From contig JAYRVH010000081.1 in assembly GCA_041918615.1 (NCBI GenBank), positions 1-64,000 on the forward strand: a stretch of DNA of 64,000 nt, in the 5' to 3' direction. The position numbers and the translations under genes are program-made. Source of the DNA: JAEUJM01 sp041918615. Lineage in GTDB: Bacteria; Actinomycetota; Acidimicrobiia; Acidimicrobiales; DATDAH01. Positions 34,601-45,368 of the stretch are shown here, one piece after another (the stretch's first letter is position 1; the number at the start of each line of letters is the position of its first letter). A model generated the notes under the pieces. The model was not told the DNA's origin and did no database searches. It was given only the letters and a program-made list of their open reading frames with translations.

Positions 34601-34657
34601 CAGGGTGACCATGGCGATCAAGACGACGGTTGCGAGACAGGCGGCAGGCGTTCTCAT
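31652..34657 (-). CDS. Secreted subtilisin-like protease with three prealbumin-like repeats and two C-terminal domains
   Basis: An exported serine protease of 1001 residues. A signal peptide is followed by an I9-type propeptide (PGRYIVTLAD) and a peptidase S8 domain with an intact triad: Asp in VIDTGIR, His in NDHGTHVSG, Ser in GTSMASPHVAG. Three copies of a ~100-residue prealbumin/SpaA-like module follow, each ending in a CTFTN or CTFTD strand with SCDTGETVDL. Two pre-peptidase-C-like domains (PANDDFAAA.. and PVNDDFVAA..) complete the protein. Its ATG overlaps the stop of the upstream paralogue by one base (TGATG), so the two are co-translated. Confidence 0.92.
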   Translation of the reverse strand: MRTPAACLATVVLIAMVTLSGAGLAVPGAAAAEPVRAAHIEAVDGALPGRYIVTLADGPRSQVRPTVADLAGRHDGEVLFTYRHALHGFATEMSRDDALALSQDPRVAAVEQDARVSASTVPPGPTAPFGTLPRGGAHAEAIQTGPSWGLDRLDQRNLPLDGIYTYNATGAGVHAYVIDTGIRTSHHEFGGRAVVGFDAVGDGQNGQDCNDHGTHVSGIVGGSTYGVAKQVSLVAVRVLNCAGQGSDAEVLAGIDWVTAHAIKPAVVNMSLGGSGRSAAQQDAIDASIASGVSYAVAAGNDSGDACNSSPAFIPAAITVGATGRDDARAYFSNIGTCVDVFAPGVDILSSVRASDDATASFDGTSMASPHVAGMVARYLQERPGASPAEVTSGLLGGATPGLVTSPGAGSPNRLLNDSFLVNRPAITILQDSVPDEGRDFAFTGCQAGTTNCGPFSLDDDGGSNAALPDYLTASGLPAGSYTVTQAAVAGWELTGLSCDTGETVDLANRRATITLAADEHVTCTFTNGSTSIAIVEHSLVPDAPQDFAFSGCMGTACGPFALDDDPDPTLPARLVATGLAPGTYTITQAAVRGWDLTALSCDTGETVSLADRRATITLTAGEHVTCTFTDDSAALTVVQEVEPASGADVGYEGCAIGRGCGPFALDDDADPTLPDRILATGLEPGDYTITQAVGVSPALARARCDTGETVDLTARRVTIDLAAHEHVTCTFTNSPPPPANDDFAAAAAITGTVGSLNGTNEYAGTEPGEPDIAGETSTRSVWFRWTAPTTGRQRFDTCGSAIDTMLAVYTGDAVEALTPLAGNDDASCAAFGSPTTSIVELAVTAGTTYRVTVAGFDGAMGDFALNWSTNTRPVNDDFVAAEALSGASGTITATNANATKEAGEPSHSGHPGGKSIWYSWTAPSTGPVALDTCGSSFDTMLAVYTGTAVGALTTVAGNDDGTCGLQSSLSFAATAGTSYRLAVDGYAGAAGSVTLHWAQST

Positions 34658-37314
34658 CAGTTGCTCCAGGTGAGGGTGAGGTCACCGGCGGCCCCGTCGA
34701 ACCCGTCCACGGCGATCCGGTACGTGGTACCGGCCGTGGCGGAGACGTCGATGCTGCTGGTGAGGTACGGAAGGTGCAGGCCGCAGCCGTCGTCGTTGTC
34801 GGCGACCCGTGCCAGCGCGGTCAGCGCGGTTCCCGTGTAGGCGGCCATGACGGTGTCGAGGCCGGGGTTGCTGCCACAGGTGTAGAAGGAATAGGTGTCG
34901 GTCGCGGGGGCGGTCCAGCGGTACCAGACCGAGTGCACCGCGGTGTTGCCGGCGTGCGCCGGTTCGCCCGGCTCGGCGGTGGCGTAACGCAGGGTCCCCG
35001 GCGCGTCGCCGGTCGGGCCCGTCAGCACCTGCGCGGCGGCGAAGGCATCGTTCGCCGGTGCGGCGGGAGTGTCCGAGAACGTGCACGTGGTGTGCTCGCC
35101 CGCGGCCAGCGTGATCGTGGCCCGCCGTTGGGCGAGATCGACCGCCTCGCCGGTGTCGCACACGAGCGCGGCGAGGTGCAGCGGCGCCGGGTCGCTCTGG
35201 GTGACCGTGTAGGTGCCGGGGACGAGCCCCGTGGCCGTCAGTCGGTCCGGTAGGACGGCGTCGTTGTCGTCGTCCAGCGAGAAGGGCCCGCAGCCGCCCC
35301 CCGCAGCCTCCCGCGCCGGCGGGCCCAGGAGACATCCCGTGAAAGCGAAGTCCTGAGCCCCGGCGTCGGTCGCGTCCTCGACGATGGTGACCGCCGCCGA
35401 GCGATTGGTGAACGTGCACGTCACGCGCTCGCCCGCGGTCAGGGTCACCGTTGCCCGGCGACTCGAGAGGTCGACGGTCTCGCCGGTGTCGCAGGACAGG
35501 GCCGACAGCGACCAGTTCGCGGTGGCCGCCTGGGTGAGCGTGTAGGTGCCGGGCGCCAGGCCCGTGCCGGACAGCCGCCGCGGCGTCACCGACCCCGGAT
35601 CGTCGTCGAGCACGAAGGTGCCGCACCCCGTGCCGAGGCAGCCGGTGAACGAGAAGTCCTGGGGCGAGTCGGGTGAAGCGTCCTCCACGATGGTGATCGC
35701 GGTGGACGAGTTGGTGAAGGTGCACCGGACATGCTCGCCGGCCGCCAGGTCGATGGTGACCCGTCGGTGGGCGAGGTCGATGGTCTCCTCGGTGGTGCAC
35801 GACAGGGCGGACAGGTCCCAGTCCGCCGATGCCGCCTGGGTGACCGTGTACGACCCCGGTGCGAGCTCACCCGTGGACAGGACATCGGTGAGCGAGGCCT
35901 CGTCGTTCTCGTCGTCGTCCAGCGAGAAGGTGCCGCACCCGCCGCTGGCCACCTGGCAGCCCGTGAACGAGAAGTCGTGGCCGTCGGTGGGCGACGCGTC
36001 CTCGATGACGGTGATCGACGGCCGCTCGGTGAGGAAGCCGGCGTTCAGCAGGCGGTTGGGGCTGCCGGCGCCCGGAGACCCGACATGGCCTTGGAGGGCC
36101 CCGGCGGCGACCGCGGTGGCGACGGCTGCCGGCGAGGCCCACGGCCGGTCCTCGAGGTAGCGGGCGGCCAGCCCAGCAGCGTGGGGGGCGGCCATCGAGG
36201 TACCGGATCTCGTGCCTGCATCCGTGTCGCTGCCGGCGAGGGCCGACGTGATGTCGACCCCCGGAGCGAACACGTCCACGCAGGTACCGAAGTTCGAGAA
36301 GCTCCCGCGGACGTCGGTCCGGCCGGTTGCGCCGACGGTCAGCGCGCCCGGAACCCGTCCGGGAGAGACGTTGCACGCATCGACCGCGCCCAGCAGGCTG
36401 CCGTTTCCGGCGGCGATGGTGTAGCCGACGCCCGAGGCGATCGAAGCCGTCACCGCCTCGTCGAGGGCGGGGACGATGCCGGCATTGGCGAAGCCCAGGT
36501 TGACCCCGAGGCTCATGTTCGCCACCGCCGGCTTGACGGCGTGTGCGGTCACCCAGTCCACGCCGGCGATCACCTGGGCGGCCGTCCCGTCGCCGGCGCA
36601 GTCGAGCACCCGGACCGCCACGAGCGACACCGCCTTGGCCACGCCGTACGTCGCCCCGCCGATCGTGCCCGCCACGTGGGTGCCGTGGCCGTAGCAGTCC
36701 TGGCCGTCGCCGCCGGTGGCGTCGTAGCCCACGGTGGCCCGCCCGGCGAACTCGTGGTGGGTCGTGCGGATTCCGGTGTCGATCACGTAGGCGTGCACGC
36801 CCTCGCCGGCACCGCTGTAGGTGTAGGTGGTGTCGAGCGGCAGATCGGTCTGGTCGAGACGATCGAGCCCCCAGGTGGCCCCGGACTGGGTGGCGTCCGC
36901 ACGCACCGCGGCGTTCTCCTCGATGCGCACGACCCGGGGGTCACGGGCCAGCTCGCTGGCCTCGGCCTCGCTCATCGCCGTCGCGAAGCCGCGAATGGCG
37001 CTGCGGTACGTGAACAACACCTCACCGTCGTGCGCGGCGGTCAGCGTCGTCGCCGTCGCTCGCACCTGCGAGGCGGGGACGCCGGCCAGCGTGACGATGT
37101 ACTCACCCGGCACCGCATCGGCGGCCGCCACGATGGTGACCTCGTCGCCAGCCTCGCCGCCGGCGGGAGTCGGAGCGGCCCCGGCGGTGGCGCCGGCGGT
37201 GCCGGTCGTCGCGAAGCTTCCCGCGAGCATCGCCACGAGCGCGAGCCCGATCCGCCCCGGACGACCACGACGTGGGGACCGGGCCGGTTGCGTCGGGTTG
37301 AGGGCGGGATGCAT
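34657..37314 (-). CDS. Secreted subtilisin-like protease, paralogue of the downstream gene
   Basis: An exported protease of 885 residues with the same plan: signal peptide, I9-like propeptide (PGEYIVTLAG), S8 domain with intact triad (VIDTGIR, GHGTHVAG, GTSMAAPHAAG), three prealbumin-like modules and a single C-terminal pre-peptidase-C-like domain. It differs from its neighbour by having one instead of two of the final domains. ATG 37314 is preferred over the TTG at 37341; no leaderless -10 is seen, so a leader of about 50 bases is likely. It is the first gene of a two-gene operon. Confidence 0.92.
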   Translation of the reverse strand: MHPALNPTQPARSPRRGRPGRIGLALVAMLAGSFATTGTAGATAGAAPTPAGGEAGDEVTIVAAADAVPGEYIVTLAGVPASQVRATATTLTAAHDGEVLFTYRSAIRGFATAMSEAEASELARDPRVVRIEENAAVRADATQSGATWGLDRLDQTDLPLDTTYTYSGAGEGVHAYVIDTGIRTTHHEFAGRATVGYDATGGDGQDCYGHGTHVAGTIGGATYGVAKAVSLVAVRVLDCAGDGTAAQVIAGVDWVTAHAVKPAVANMSLGVNLGFANAGIVPALDEAVTASIASGVGYTIAAGNGSLLGAVDACNVSPGRVPGALTVGATGRTDVRGSFSNFGTCVDVFAPGVDITSALAGSDTDAGTRSGTSMAAPHAAGLAARYLEDRPWASPAAVATAVAAGALQGHVGSPGAGSPNRLLNAGFLTERPSITVIEDASPTDGHDFSFTGCQVASGGCGTFSLDDDENDEASLTDVLSTGELAPGSYTVTQAASADWDLSALSCTTEETIDLAHRRVTIDLAAGEHVRCTFTNSSTAITIVEDASPDSPQDFSFTGCLGTGCGTFVLDDDPGSVTPRRLSGTGLAPGTYTLTQAATANWSLSALSCDTGETVDLSSRRATVTLTAGERVTCTFTNRSAAVTIVEDATDAGAQDFAFTGCLLGPPAREAAGGGCGPFSLDDDNDAVLPDRLTATGLVPGTYTVTQSDPAPLHLAALVCDTGEAVDLAQRRATITLAAGEHTTCTFSDTPAAPANDAFAAAQVLTGPTGDAPGTLRYATAEPGEPAHAGNTAVHSVWYRWTAPATDTYSFYTCGSNPGLDTVMAAYTGTALTALARVADNDDGCGLHLPYLTSSIDVSATAGTTYRIAVDGFDGAAGDLTLTWSN

Positions 37315-37409
37315 GAATGGCTCGGTTCCGATGTCGGACAACCTGGGGACGTCGGTGGCATTCTGACGCTGCGGGGTTGCATCTCGCTCTCACGGCAGTG
37401 ACGGAGCGC

Positions 37410-39367
37410 TCACTCCTCGCGGTCGAGTCGCTCCTCTATACGGGAGCGACGGGCACTCGACAGGCGTGCGAGCGCGACGTGGCGGTCGACCTCGGAGATG
37501 AACCGGTAGTCGTCCCCGTGTTCGGGGCCCTCGTCGACGAAACGGGCGCTCACCGCCCGCTCCAGGCCGGTGAGCGCGGTGTCTTCGTCCACACCCGCGC
37601 CGCGGGCGGCCTGCACCACGGTGAAGGTCGGGCCGATCAACGCAGCCGCCAGCAAGAGGCCGACCACCTCGGGCGACTCCCTGTCGAGCCGCTCGTCGGT
37701 CGCCACCCGCAGCGCGTGGGGAACACCCAGGTCCTCGACACCACCCATCGTCGTCAGCCCCACCGCGTCTCTGTCGTGGTCCGAGACCAGGGTCCGCAGG
37801 TGACGGGCGTACTCGATGAGGGCCCTCGGGTTGCCAGCGAGGTCCCGGACCAGTGCGTCGACGACCGGGCCGGCCCGTTCCGCGTCCTCGGCGCCGAGCC
37901 GATCGACGAGCAGCGTGCGCGCCTCGTCGGTGGCGAGGGGCTCGAGCACGAGCCGGTCGCTCACCGTCATTCGATCGACGTTGCCGAGGAACTCGGCCAT
38001 GCCGGTCGGCCGTTCGACGCCGCTCTGGATCAGTACGAGCGCCAACGCGGTGGCGGGTTCGAGAATTGGCAACGGCCGGTTGCCCAACTGGCGGAACAGG
38101 CTGATCATCTGCGCGTCGGCCCATTGCGCATCGTCGAGCACCAGCAGGGTGGGCTGCTCGATCGACGAGTCGATGATGATCCCGGCCGCCTCGACCCCCA
38201 GCTCGAAGGCGACCGGTGATCCGGGGCCCAGGTCGCCGTCGGGGCGGGCAAGGCCGATCGTCGCCAGCGCCGGCACGAGCGTCGACAGGCCGGCGCCGGG
38301 AGCGCAACGCGCCGCGAGGACACGGGCGCCGTCCTGCGCCGCGAGACGCGCGACGTCGGCAGCCAACCGCGTCTTGCCCACCCCGAGGTCGCCCTCGATG
38401 AAGACCACGCCGCCGGTGCGCTCCGCCCGAACGTGCTCCCAGTGGGCGAGCACGCGCGCCACGACGCGCTCGCGGCCGACGAGCGGTACCTCCAGTTGGC
38501 GGTACAACCACCCGAGGTCCGGTTGCTGGAGCTCGCCGGCGGTGACGGGCGGCCCCGCGCGGCCCGGCGGCGCGCCCCTCGGGGGCAGGAGGTCGATGGC
38601 GGGGTCGTGGTCGAGGACGGCGGCCTCGAGTCGACGCAGGTCGGGGCCGGGCTCGACGCCGAGCTGGTCCGCCAGCACCGTGCGCACCCGCTGGTAGGCC
38701 CGGAGGGCTTCGGCCTGGGGCCCGGCCCGGTAGAGGGCGAGCATCAGCTGGCCCCACCGCCTCTCTCGCAGCGGGTCCTCGATCAGGCTCGCCTCGACGC
38801 CGGCGATCACGATGTCGTGGTCGCCCTGGGCGAGGGCGGCGTCGTGCCAGGTGTCGACCACACCCTCGTGCAGCTCAGCGAGGCGGGCCGCTTCACCGCG
38901 ACCGGTCGTGGAGCCCGCGATCTCCGTCAGGGGGTCACCCCGCCAGAGGCCGAGCGCGGCGGTCAGGGTGCCGCGGGCTTCGTCCGCCGATCCTCGACCG
39001 AGCAGGGCCCGGCCCTGGCCGACAGGCGCTCGAAGCGCACCGCGTCGAACTGGTCGGGCCGGATCGCGAGCTGGTACCCGTCGGCGACCGTCACGACCAC
39101 CGCGCGACCATCGGGGCCGAGCCGATTCGCGAGCCGGTTGCGCAGCCGCGAGACGGTCACGGTCAGGTTCTGCCGCCAGCCATCCACGAGGTCGTCGCCC
39201 CAGACGTCGGCCGCGAGGCGCTCCGCCGGAACGGAACCACCACCGCGGGCGGCGAGCGACGCCACGAGCGCCCGCTCGATGCGGGACGGCAACGGGACCG
39301 GCTCGGTGTCCGAGGCCACGACGAGCGGGCCCAGGATCGCCACCGAGATCGCCGACCCGTCGTTCAC
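37410..39367 (-). pseudogene. SARP/BTAD-family ATPase regulator broken by a single frameshift
   Basis: One gene in two frames. The first part (39367 to about 39022) is the OmpR-like DNA-binding domain of a SARP regulator (AILGPLVVASD, AERLAADVWGDDL, VTVSRLRNRL, GYQLAI). The second part restores GQGRALLGRGSADEARGTL and continues through the BTAD helices to an AAA-type ATPase with Walker A GDLGVGKTR and Walker B LLVLDDAQW. One missing base at about 39022 (CTGTCGGCC where CTGGTCGGCC is expected) breaks the frame. The ATPase part is short and lacks the usual long TPR tail. Start is GTG 39367, six bases after TACTAT. It could be a real pseudogene, a sequencing error or a slippage site. Confidence 0.8.
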
Positions 39368-39373
39368 GGCCCG

Positions 39374-39379
39374 ATAGTA
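39374..39379 (-). promoter_or_regulatory. -10 box TACTAT for the SARP regulator
   Basis: TACTAT on the minus strand, six bases before GTG 39367. Its presence indicates that the promoter is intact even though the gene is frameshifted. Confidence 0.5.
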
Positions 39380-39474
39380 CGACCGGGCCACCGACCGGTG
39401 GGTGGGGGCATCATGAGGTGGACCGCCTCACGCTCCTGGCCCGCCGTCAGCGGGCTGCCGGTCAGGGAGGAGCC

Positions 39475-39518
39475 GTTGTTGTGTTGTTGTCGCTGTTGTT
39501 GTTGTCGCTGTTGTTGTG
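39475..39518. repeat. GTT-rich simple repeat
   Basis: About 44 bases of GTTGTT units interrupted by GTCGCT at a regular 15-base interval, just past the 3' end of the oxidoreductase gene. It is conspicuously lower in GC than its surroundings. Confidence 0.8.
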
Positions 39519-39538
39519 ATGCCACCGGATGGCGTGTA

Positions 39539-41854
<2,316 letters not shown>

Positions 41855-41860
41855 GACGAA

Positions 41861-41866
41861 ACCCTA
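41861..41866 (-). promoter_or_regulatory. -10 box TAGGGT for leaderless oxidoreductase gene
   Basis: TAGGGT on the minus strand, six bases before GTG 41854. Confidence 0.5.
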
Positions 41867-41901
41867 ACGAAGGCGCCGGACGCCCAGACCCCGCCTGCTT
41901 C

Positions 41902-41921
41902 GGCCGCGAGCCATCGCGGCC
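41902..41921 (-). terminator. Hairpin between small gene and oxidoreductase
   Basis: Perfect eight-base arms GGCCGCGA and TCGCGGCC with a four-base loop, 34 bases past the stop of the 71-residue gene on the minus strand. Confidence 0.5.
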
Positions 41922-41955
41922 CTGCGGTGCCACCGCACGGCGACGGCGTCAGACG

Positions 41956-42171
41956 TCAGCGTGGGCGAGCGGGCACTGCCCGACCCTTGCAGCGCACCTC
42001 TGCCCGGCGGACCCGGCTCACGAGATCGAGCCGGCCGCTGCGCCGGGCCTCGCAGAGCGCGGAGGCGTAGAGCTGGCGGGCCTGGCGGTCGTTGCCCCGC
42101 TCGCCCTGCTCGACGGCGAGGCGCAACAGCACCGCACAGCGCTTGTCGGCCAAGGACACGGGACTCGCCAT
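41956..42171 (-). CDS. Small arginine-rich hypothetical protein
   Basis: Unknown function, 71 residues. It reads MASPVSLADKRCAVLLRLAV and continues as a helical, TPR-like stretch (GNDRQARQLYASALCEARRSGR) with an arginine-rich end. ATG 42171 is chosen over a longer frame because GGAGGG lies eight bases upstream. It is divergent from the kinase-fold gene at 42311 and followed by a hairpin. Confidence 0.6.
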   Translation of the reverse strand: MASPVSLADKRCAVLLRLAVEQGERGNDRQARQLYASALCEARRSGRLDLVSRVRRAEVRCKGRAVPARPR

Positions 42172-42255
42172 GGGACACACCCTCCGTCCGTCCATCCGTT
42201 CTCTGCCCGCTCCCATCGGGCGCTCGACCGGTACATGAAGCCCGGGCGGCACATC

Positions 42256-42394
42256 CGGCCGCAGACCTCGACCCGCTGGGCGGTGACCCCGCCTGCAAGA
42301 ATGCGCCCCGATGACCGACGCCGCCCCCGTCCCTGACACCGAGCCCGAAGGCTCGGACGGCCCGTCGTCCGAGCGGCCGCAGACCTCGACCCGC
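42256..42394. repeat. 21-base direct repeat pair
   Basis: CGGCCGCAGACCTCGACCCG plus one further C occurs at 42256-42276 and again at 42374-42394. The first copy is in the intergenic region, the second inside the coding start of the kinase-fold gene. Confidence 0.7.
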
Positions 42395-43492
42395 GACCAC
42401 GGCGAGTTGGCCGCACGACTCGGCGACTGGCTGTCCGCCCGACCGGGCACCTCGTCGGCGACGGTCTCCGACCTCGCGGCCCCCTCGACGAACGGCATGT
42501 CGAGCGAGACCCTGCTCTTCGACGCCCGGTGGCGGGACGTCGACGGAGACCACCACGAGCGCTGTGTGGCCAGGCTGGAGCCGCAGGCCGACGCCGTCCC
42601 CGTCTTCCCGTCCTACGACCTCGAGCTCCAGCACCGCGTGATGACCCTGGTGGGTGAGCGCACCCTCGTGCCCGTGCCCCGCAACCTGTGGTTCGAGCCC
42701 GACCCCGCCCACGTCGGCTCGCCCTTCATCGTGATGGCGCGGGTGGACGGCATCGTGCCGCCCGACGTCATGCCCTACCCCTTCGGCGACAACTGGCTCT
42801 TCGACGCGGATCCCGCCGACCAGGCCCGGCTCCAGGAACGGTCGGTGCAGGTGATCGCCGACCTCCACGGCCTCGAGGCCGCCGACGACGAGTTGGCCTT
42901 CCTCGACACCGCGGCGCCGGGCGACACCCCGCTGCGCCGCCATGTCAACGGGCAGCGGGCCTTCTACGAATGGACGAGGGGTGCGGGCGGGGCGGGCGAG
43001 TTCCGCCTCCCCATCATCGAGGCCACCTTCGCCTGGCTCGACGAGCACTGGCCCGACGACGAGGGGCCCACCGTCGTCAGCTGGGGCGACGGGCGCATCG
43101 GCAACATGATCTACCGGGACTTCGAGCCCGTCGCCGCCCTCGACTGGGAGATGGCCTCGCTGGGCCCCCGCGAGCTCGACATCGCCTGGATGGTCTTCAT
43201 CCACCGCTTCTTCCAGGACCTCGCCGAGCAGTACGGGCTGCCGGGCATGCCCGGCTACCTGCGCCGCGACGACGTGGCCGCCACCTACGAGTCCATGAGC
43301 GGCCACACCCCCCGAGACCTCGACTGGTACCTGATGTACGCCGCGCTGCGCCACGGCATCGTGATGACGCGCACCGCCCAGCGTTCGGTGCACTTCGGCG
43401 AGCGCGAGATGCCCGACGACCCCGACGAACTGGTCATGCACCGGGCCACCATCGAGCGGATGCTCGCCGGCACCTACTGGGACTCGATCTGA
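42311..43492 (+). CDS. Aminoglycoside-phosphotransferase-fold kinase (ACAD10/APH-like)
   Basis: A 393-residue kinase-fold protein of the phosphotransferase family often encoded beside acyl-CoA and F420 enzymes in actinobacteria. The catalytic loop is SWGDGRIGNMIYRD (Asp in WGD, Asn in GNM; the usual His is Trp) and the metal-binding Asp is in ALDWEMASLG. The N-terminal lobe has the nucleotide-binding strands with ERCVARLEP. The substrate is unknown. An AAGAAT hexamer lies eight bases before ATG 42311. Its stop overlaps the next start (TGATG), coupling it to the LLM oxidoreductase. Confidence 0.85.
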   Translation: MTDAAPVPDTEPEGSDGPSSERPQTSTRDHGELAARLGDWLSARPGTSSATVSDLAAPSTNGMSSETLLFDARWRDVDGDHHERCVARLEPQADAVPVFPSYDLELQHRVMTLVGERTLVPVPRNLWFEPDPAHVGSPFIVMARVDGIVPPDVMPYPFGDNWLFDADPADQARLQERSVQVIADLHGLEAADDELAFLDTAAPGDTPLRRHVNGQRAFYEWTRGAGGAGEFRLPIIEATFAWLDEHWPDDEGPTVVSWGDGRIGNMIYRDFEPVAALDWEMASLGPRELDIAWMVFIHRFFQDLAEQYGLPGMPGYLRRDDVAATYESMSGHTPRDLDWYLMYAALRHGIVMTRTAQRSVHFGEREMPDDPDELVMHRATIERMLAGTYWDSI

Positions 43493-44373
43493 TGACGATG
43501 AAGTTCACGATCTCGCTGCCCTTCACACCGCCCGAGCACCTGTTGCCCATTGCGGTCGCCGCCGAGCAGGCCGGGTGGGACGCCATCTCGCTGCCCGACT
43601 CGGTGTTCTTCCCCGAGGAGGTCTCTGCCGGCTACCCCTACACGTCCGACGGCAAGCGCTTCTGGCCGCCGGAGGCGCCGTGGCCCGACCCGTTCGTGGC
43701 GATCCCCGCCATGGCCGCGGTCACCGAACGGCTGACCTTCTTCACCAACGTGTTGAAGGTGGGCATCCGCGAGCCGCTACTCGTGGCCAAGACGGTGACG
43801 ACGACGGCGTCGATGTTCCCCGGCCGCATCGGCCTCGGCGTGGGCCTGTCGTGGATCCCCGAGGAATTCGCCTGGCTCGGCCAGGACATGAGGACACGCG
43901 GCAAGCGCCTCGACGAGGGCATCGACATCATCCGGGCGTGCCTCGCCGGCGGGTGGGTGGAGTACCACGGCAACCACTACGACTTCGACCGGCTGATGAT
44001 GGGCCCCACCCCCACCGAGCCCGTCCCCATCTACGTGGGCGGCCACTCCGAGCCCGCGCTGCGCCGGGCCGCCCGCACGGGCGACGGCTGGATCGCGGTG
44101 CAGGTCACCCCAGAAGAGGTGGCCGAGACGGTGCCGAAGCTCACCGCCTACCGCGAGGAGCACGGCCGGGCCGACCTGCCCTTCGAGATCAAGGTCACGC
44201 CGCTCGTGATGCCGTCGATCGAGGCCATGGACGAGCTCGCCGGCCTGGGCGTCACCGACGTCATCACCGTGCCCTGGTACTTCTACGGCGGCGACCCCGA
44301 GGCGCTCGACACGAAGCTCGCCGACCTGCGCCGCTTCGCCGACGAGATCATCGCCCCCATGCGAACGCGCTGA
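43492..44373 (+). CDS. LLM-class F420-dependent oxidoreductase
   Basis: A 293-residue TIM-barrel enzyme of the luciferase-like monooxygenase superfamily; in actinobacteria such proteins usually use coenzyme F420. Typical sequences are AEQAGWDAISLPDSVFFPEE, LTFFTNVLKVGIREPLLVAK, MFPGRIGLGVGLSWIPEEF and PIYVGGHSEPALRRAAR. ATG 43492 shares one base with the stop of the upstream kinase-fold gene. The pair may modify the same substrate, but no pathway can be named. Confidence 0.9.
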   Translation: MTMKFTISLPFTPPEHLLPIAVAAEQAGWDAISLPDSVFFPEEVSAGYPYTSDGKRFWPPEAPWPDPFVAIPAMAAVTERLTFFTNVLKVGIREPLLVAKTVTTTASMFPGRIGLGVGLSWIPEEFAWLGQDMRTRGKRLDEGIDIIRACLAGGWVEYHGNHYDFDRLMMGPTPTEPVPIYVGGHSEPALRRAARTGDGWIAVQVTPEEVAETVPKLTAYREEHGRADLPFEIKVTPLVMPSIEAMDELAGLGVTDVITVPWYFYGGDPEALDTKLADLRRFADEIIAPMRTR

Positions 44374-44416
44374 CGCCGGGCCTCGGCCACGACGCGTCGC
44401 CTGGGAGCGATCGCTG

Positions 44417-45220
44417 CTACTCGCCCAGCTCGACGAAGTCGATGAGGCGCTCGACGGCGCCCACCAGCTCGGGGCGCAGGTCGGCGTAGCTCGTCACCCG
44501 GTTTCGCAGGCTCGGCCAGAAGCCCTCGGTGGTCGTGCCGAGCGCCCGGCAGAAGCCCTCCTTCCAGTCCTCGCCGCGGGGCACCTCGGGCCAGGCCTCG
44601 AGGCCCATGGTCCGGGGCTGGATGCCGGCCCACACGTCCACGAACGGGTGCCCGGTGACGAGCACGTCGGGGTCGCGCACGGTCGCGACGATGCGTGACT
44701 CCTTCGAGCCGTCCACCAGGTGATCCACCAACACACCGAGCCGGCGCTCGGGCGCGGGGCCGAAGGCGGCGACGGCGGCCGCCAGGTCGTCGATGCCGCC
44801 CAGGGGCTCGACCACGATGCCGAGCTCTCGGAGGTCGTCCCCCCACACGTGCTCGACCAGCTCGGCGTCGTGGCGGCCCTCGACCCAGATGCGGCTGGCC
44901 CGGGCCGTCCGTGCGCGCACCGCGGTGGCTGCCACCGACCCACTCGCCGTCACCTGCAGGGGCGGGGCCGACCGGGCCGGGGGCACGAGGGTGACCGGCC
45001 GGCCCTCGAGCAGGAACCCCCCCTCGGACCACCGGAAGTGGCGGGGGTGGCCGCTGCGGCCTCGCAGCGTGAGCGCCGCCGACGTCACCTTCACCACGTC
45101 ACCGCAGAACCCAGACGAGCGATCCTCGACCACCAGGCCGAGGGCCGCCTCGACCTTCGGGTAGTTCGGGCGGGCCCGTGCCTCGGCCAGCTCGTCCAGG
45201 ATGTCGCGTTCGTAGGCCAT
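44417..45220 (-). CDS. DUF3097-family protein with Toprim-like features
   Basis: A 267-residue conserved actinobacterial protein of unknown function, starting MAYERDILDELAEARARPNYPKVEA-like as in the DUF3097 family. The middle contains RIWVEGRHDAELVEHVWGDD, a GGIDDL turn and LVDHLVDGSKES, an order (Glu, glycine turn, Asp-x-x-x-Asp) reminiscent of a Toprim domain; catalytic activity is inference. ATG 45220 follows GAGGAG. It is convergent with the LLM gene and divergent from an NTF2-like gene. Confidence 0.8.
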   Translation of the reverse strand: MAYERDILDELAEARARPNYPKVEAALGLVVEDRSSGFCGDVVKVTSAALTLRGRSGHPRHFRWSEGGFLLEGRPVTLVPPARSAPPLQVTASGSVAATAVRARTARASRIWVEGRHDAELVEHVWGDDLRELGIVVEPLGGIDDLAAAVAAFGPAPERRLGVLVDHLVDGSKESRIVATVRDPDVLVTGHPFVDVWAGIQPRTMGLEAWPEVPRGEDWKEGFCRALGTTTEGFWPSLRNRVTSYADLRPELVGAVERLIDFVELGE

Positions 45221-45355
45221 CACACGGGCTCCTCGTACCCCGGAGCGCCCTCGGCATCCGGAACACCTGCGGCGCTGCTCGGCTCCGTTACGCAACGTGC
45301 GTTCACGCCACGAGCTTCGCGGGTCGGCGTCGCCCGGTGGTGGCAATGCGGGCAA

Positions 45356-45361
45356 TAAGGT
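45356..45361 (+). promoter_or_regulatory. -10 box TAAGGT
   Basis: TAAGGT, seven bases before ATG 45369. Confidence 0.45.
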
Positions 45362-45368
45362 CGTCGCC

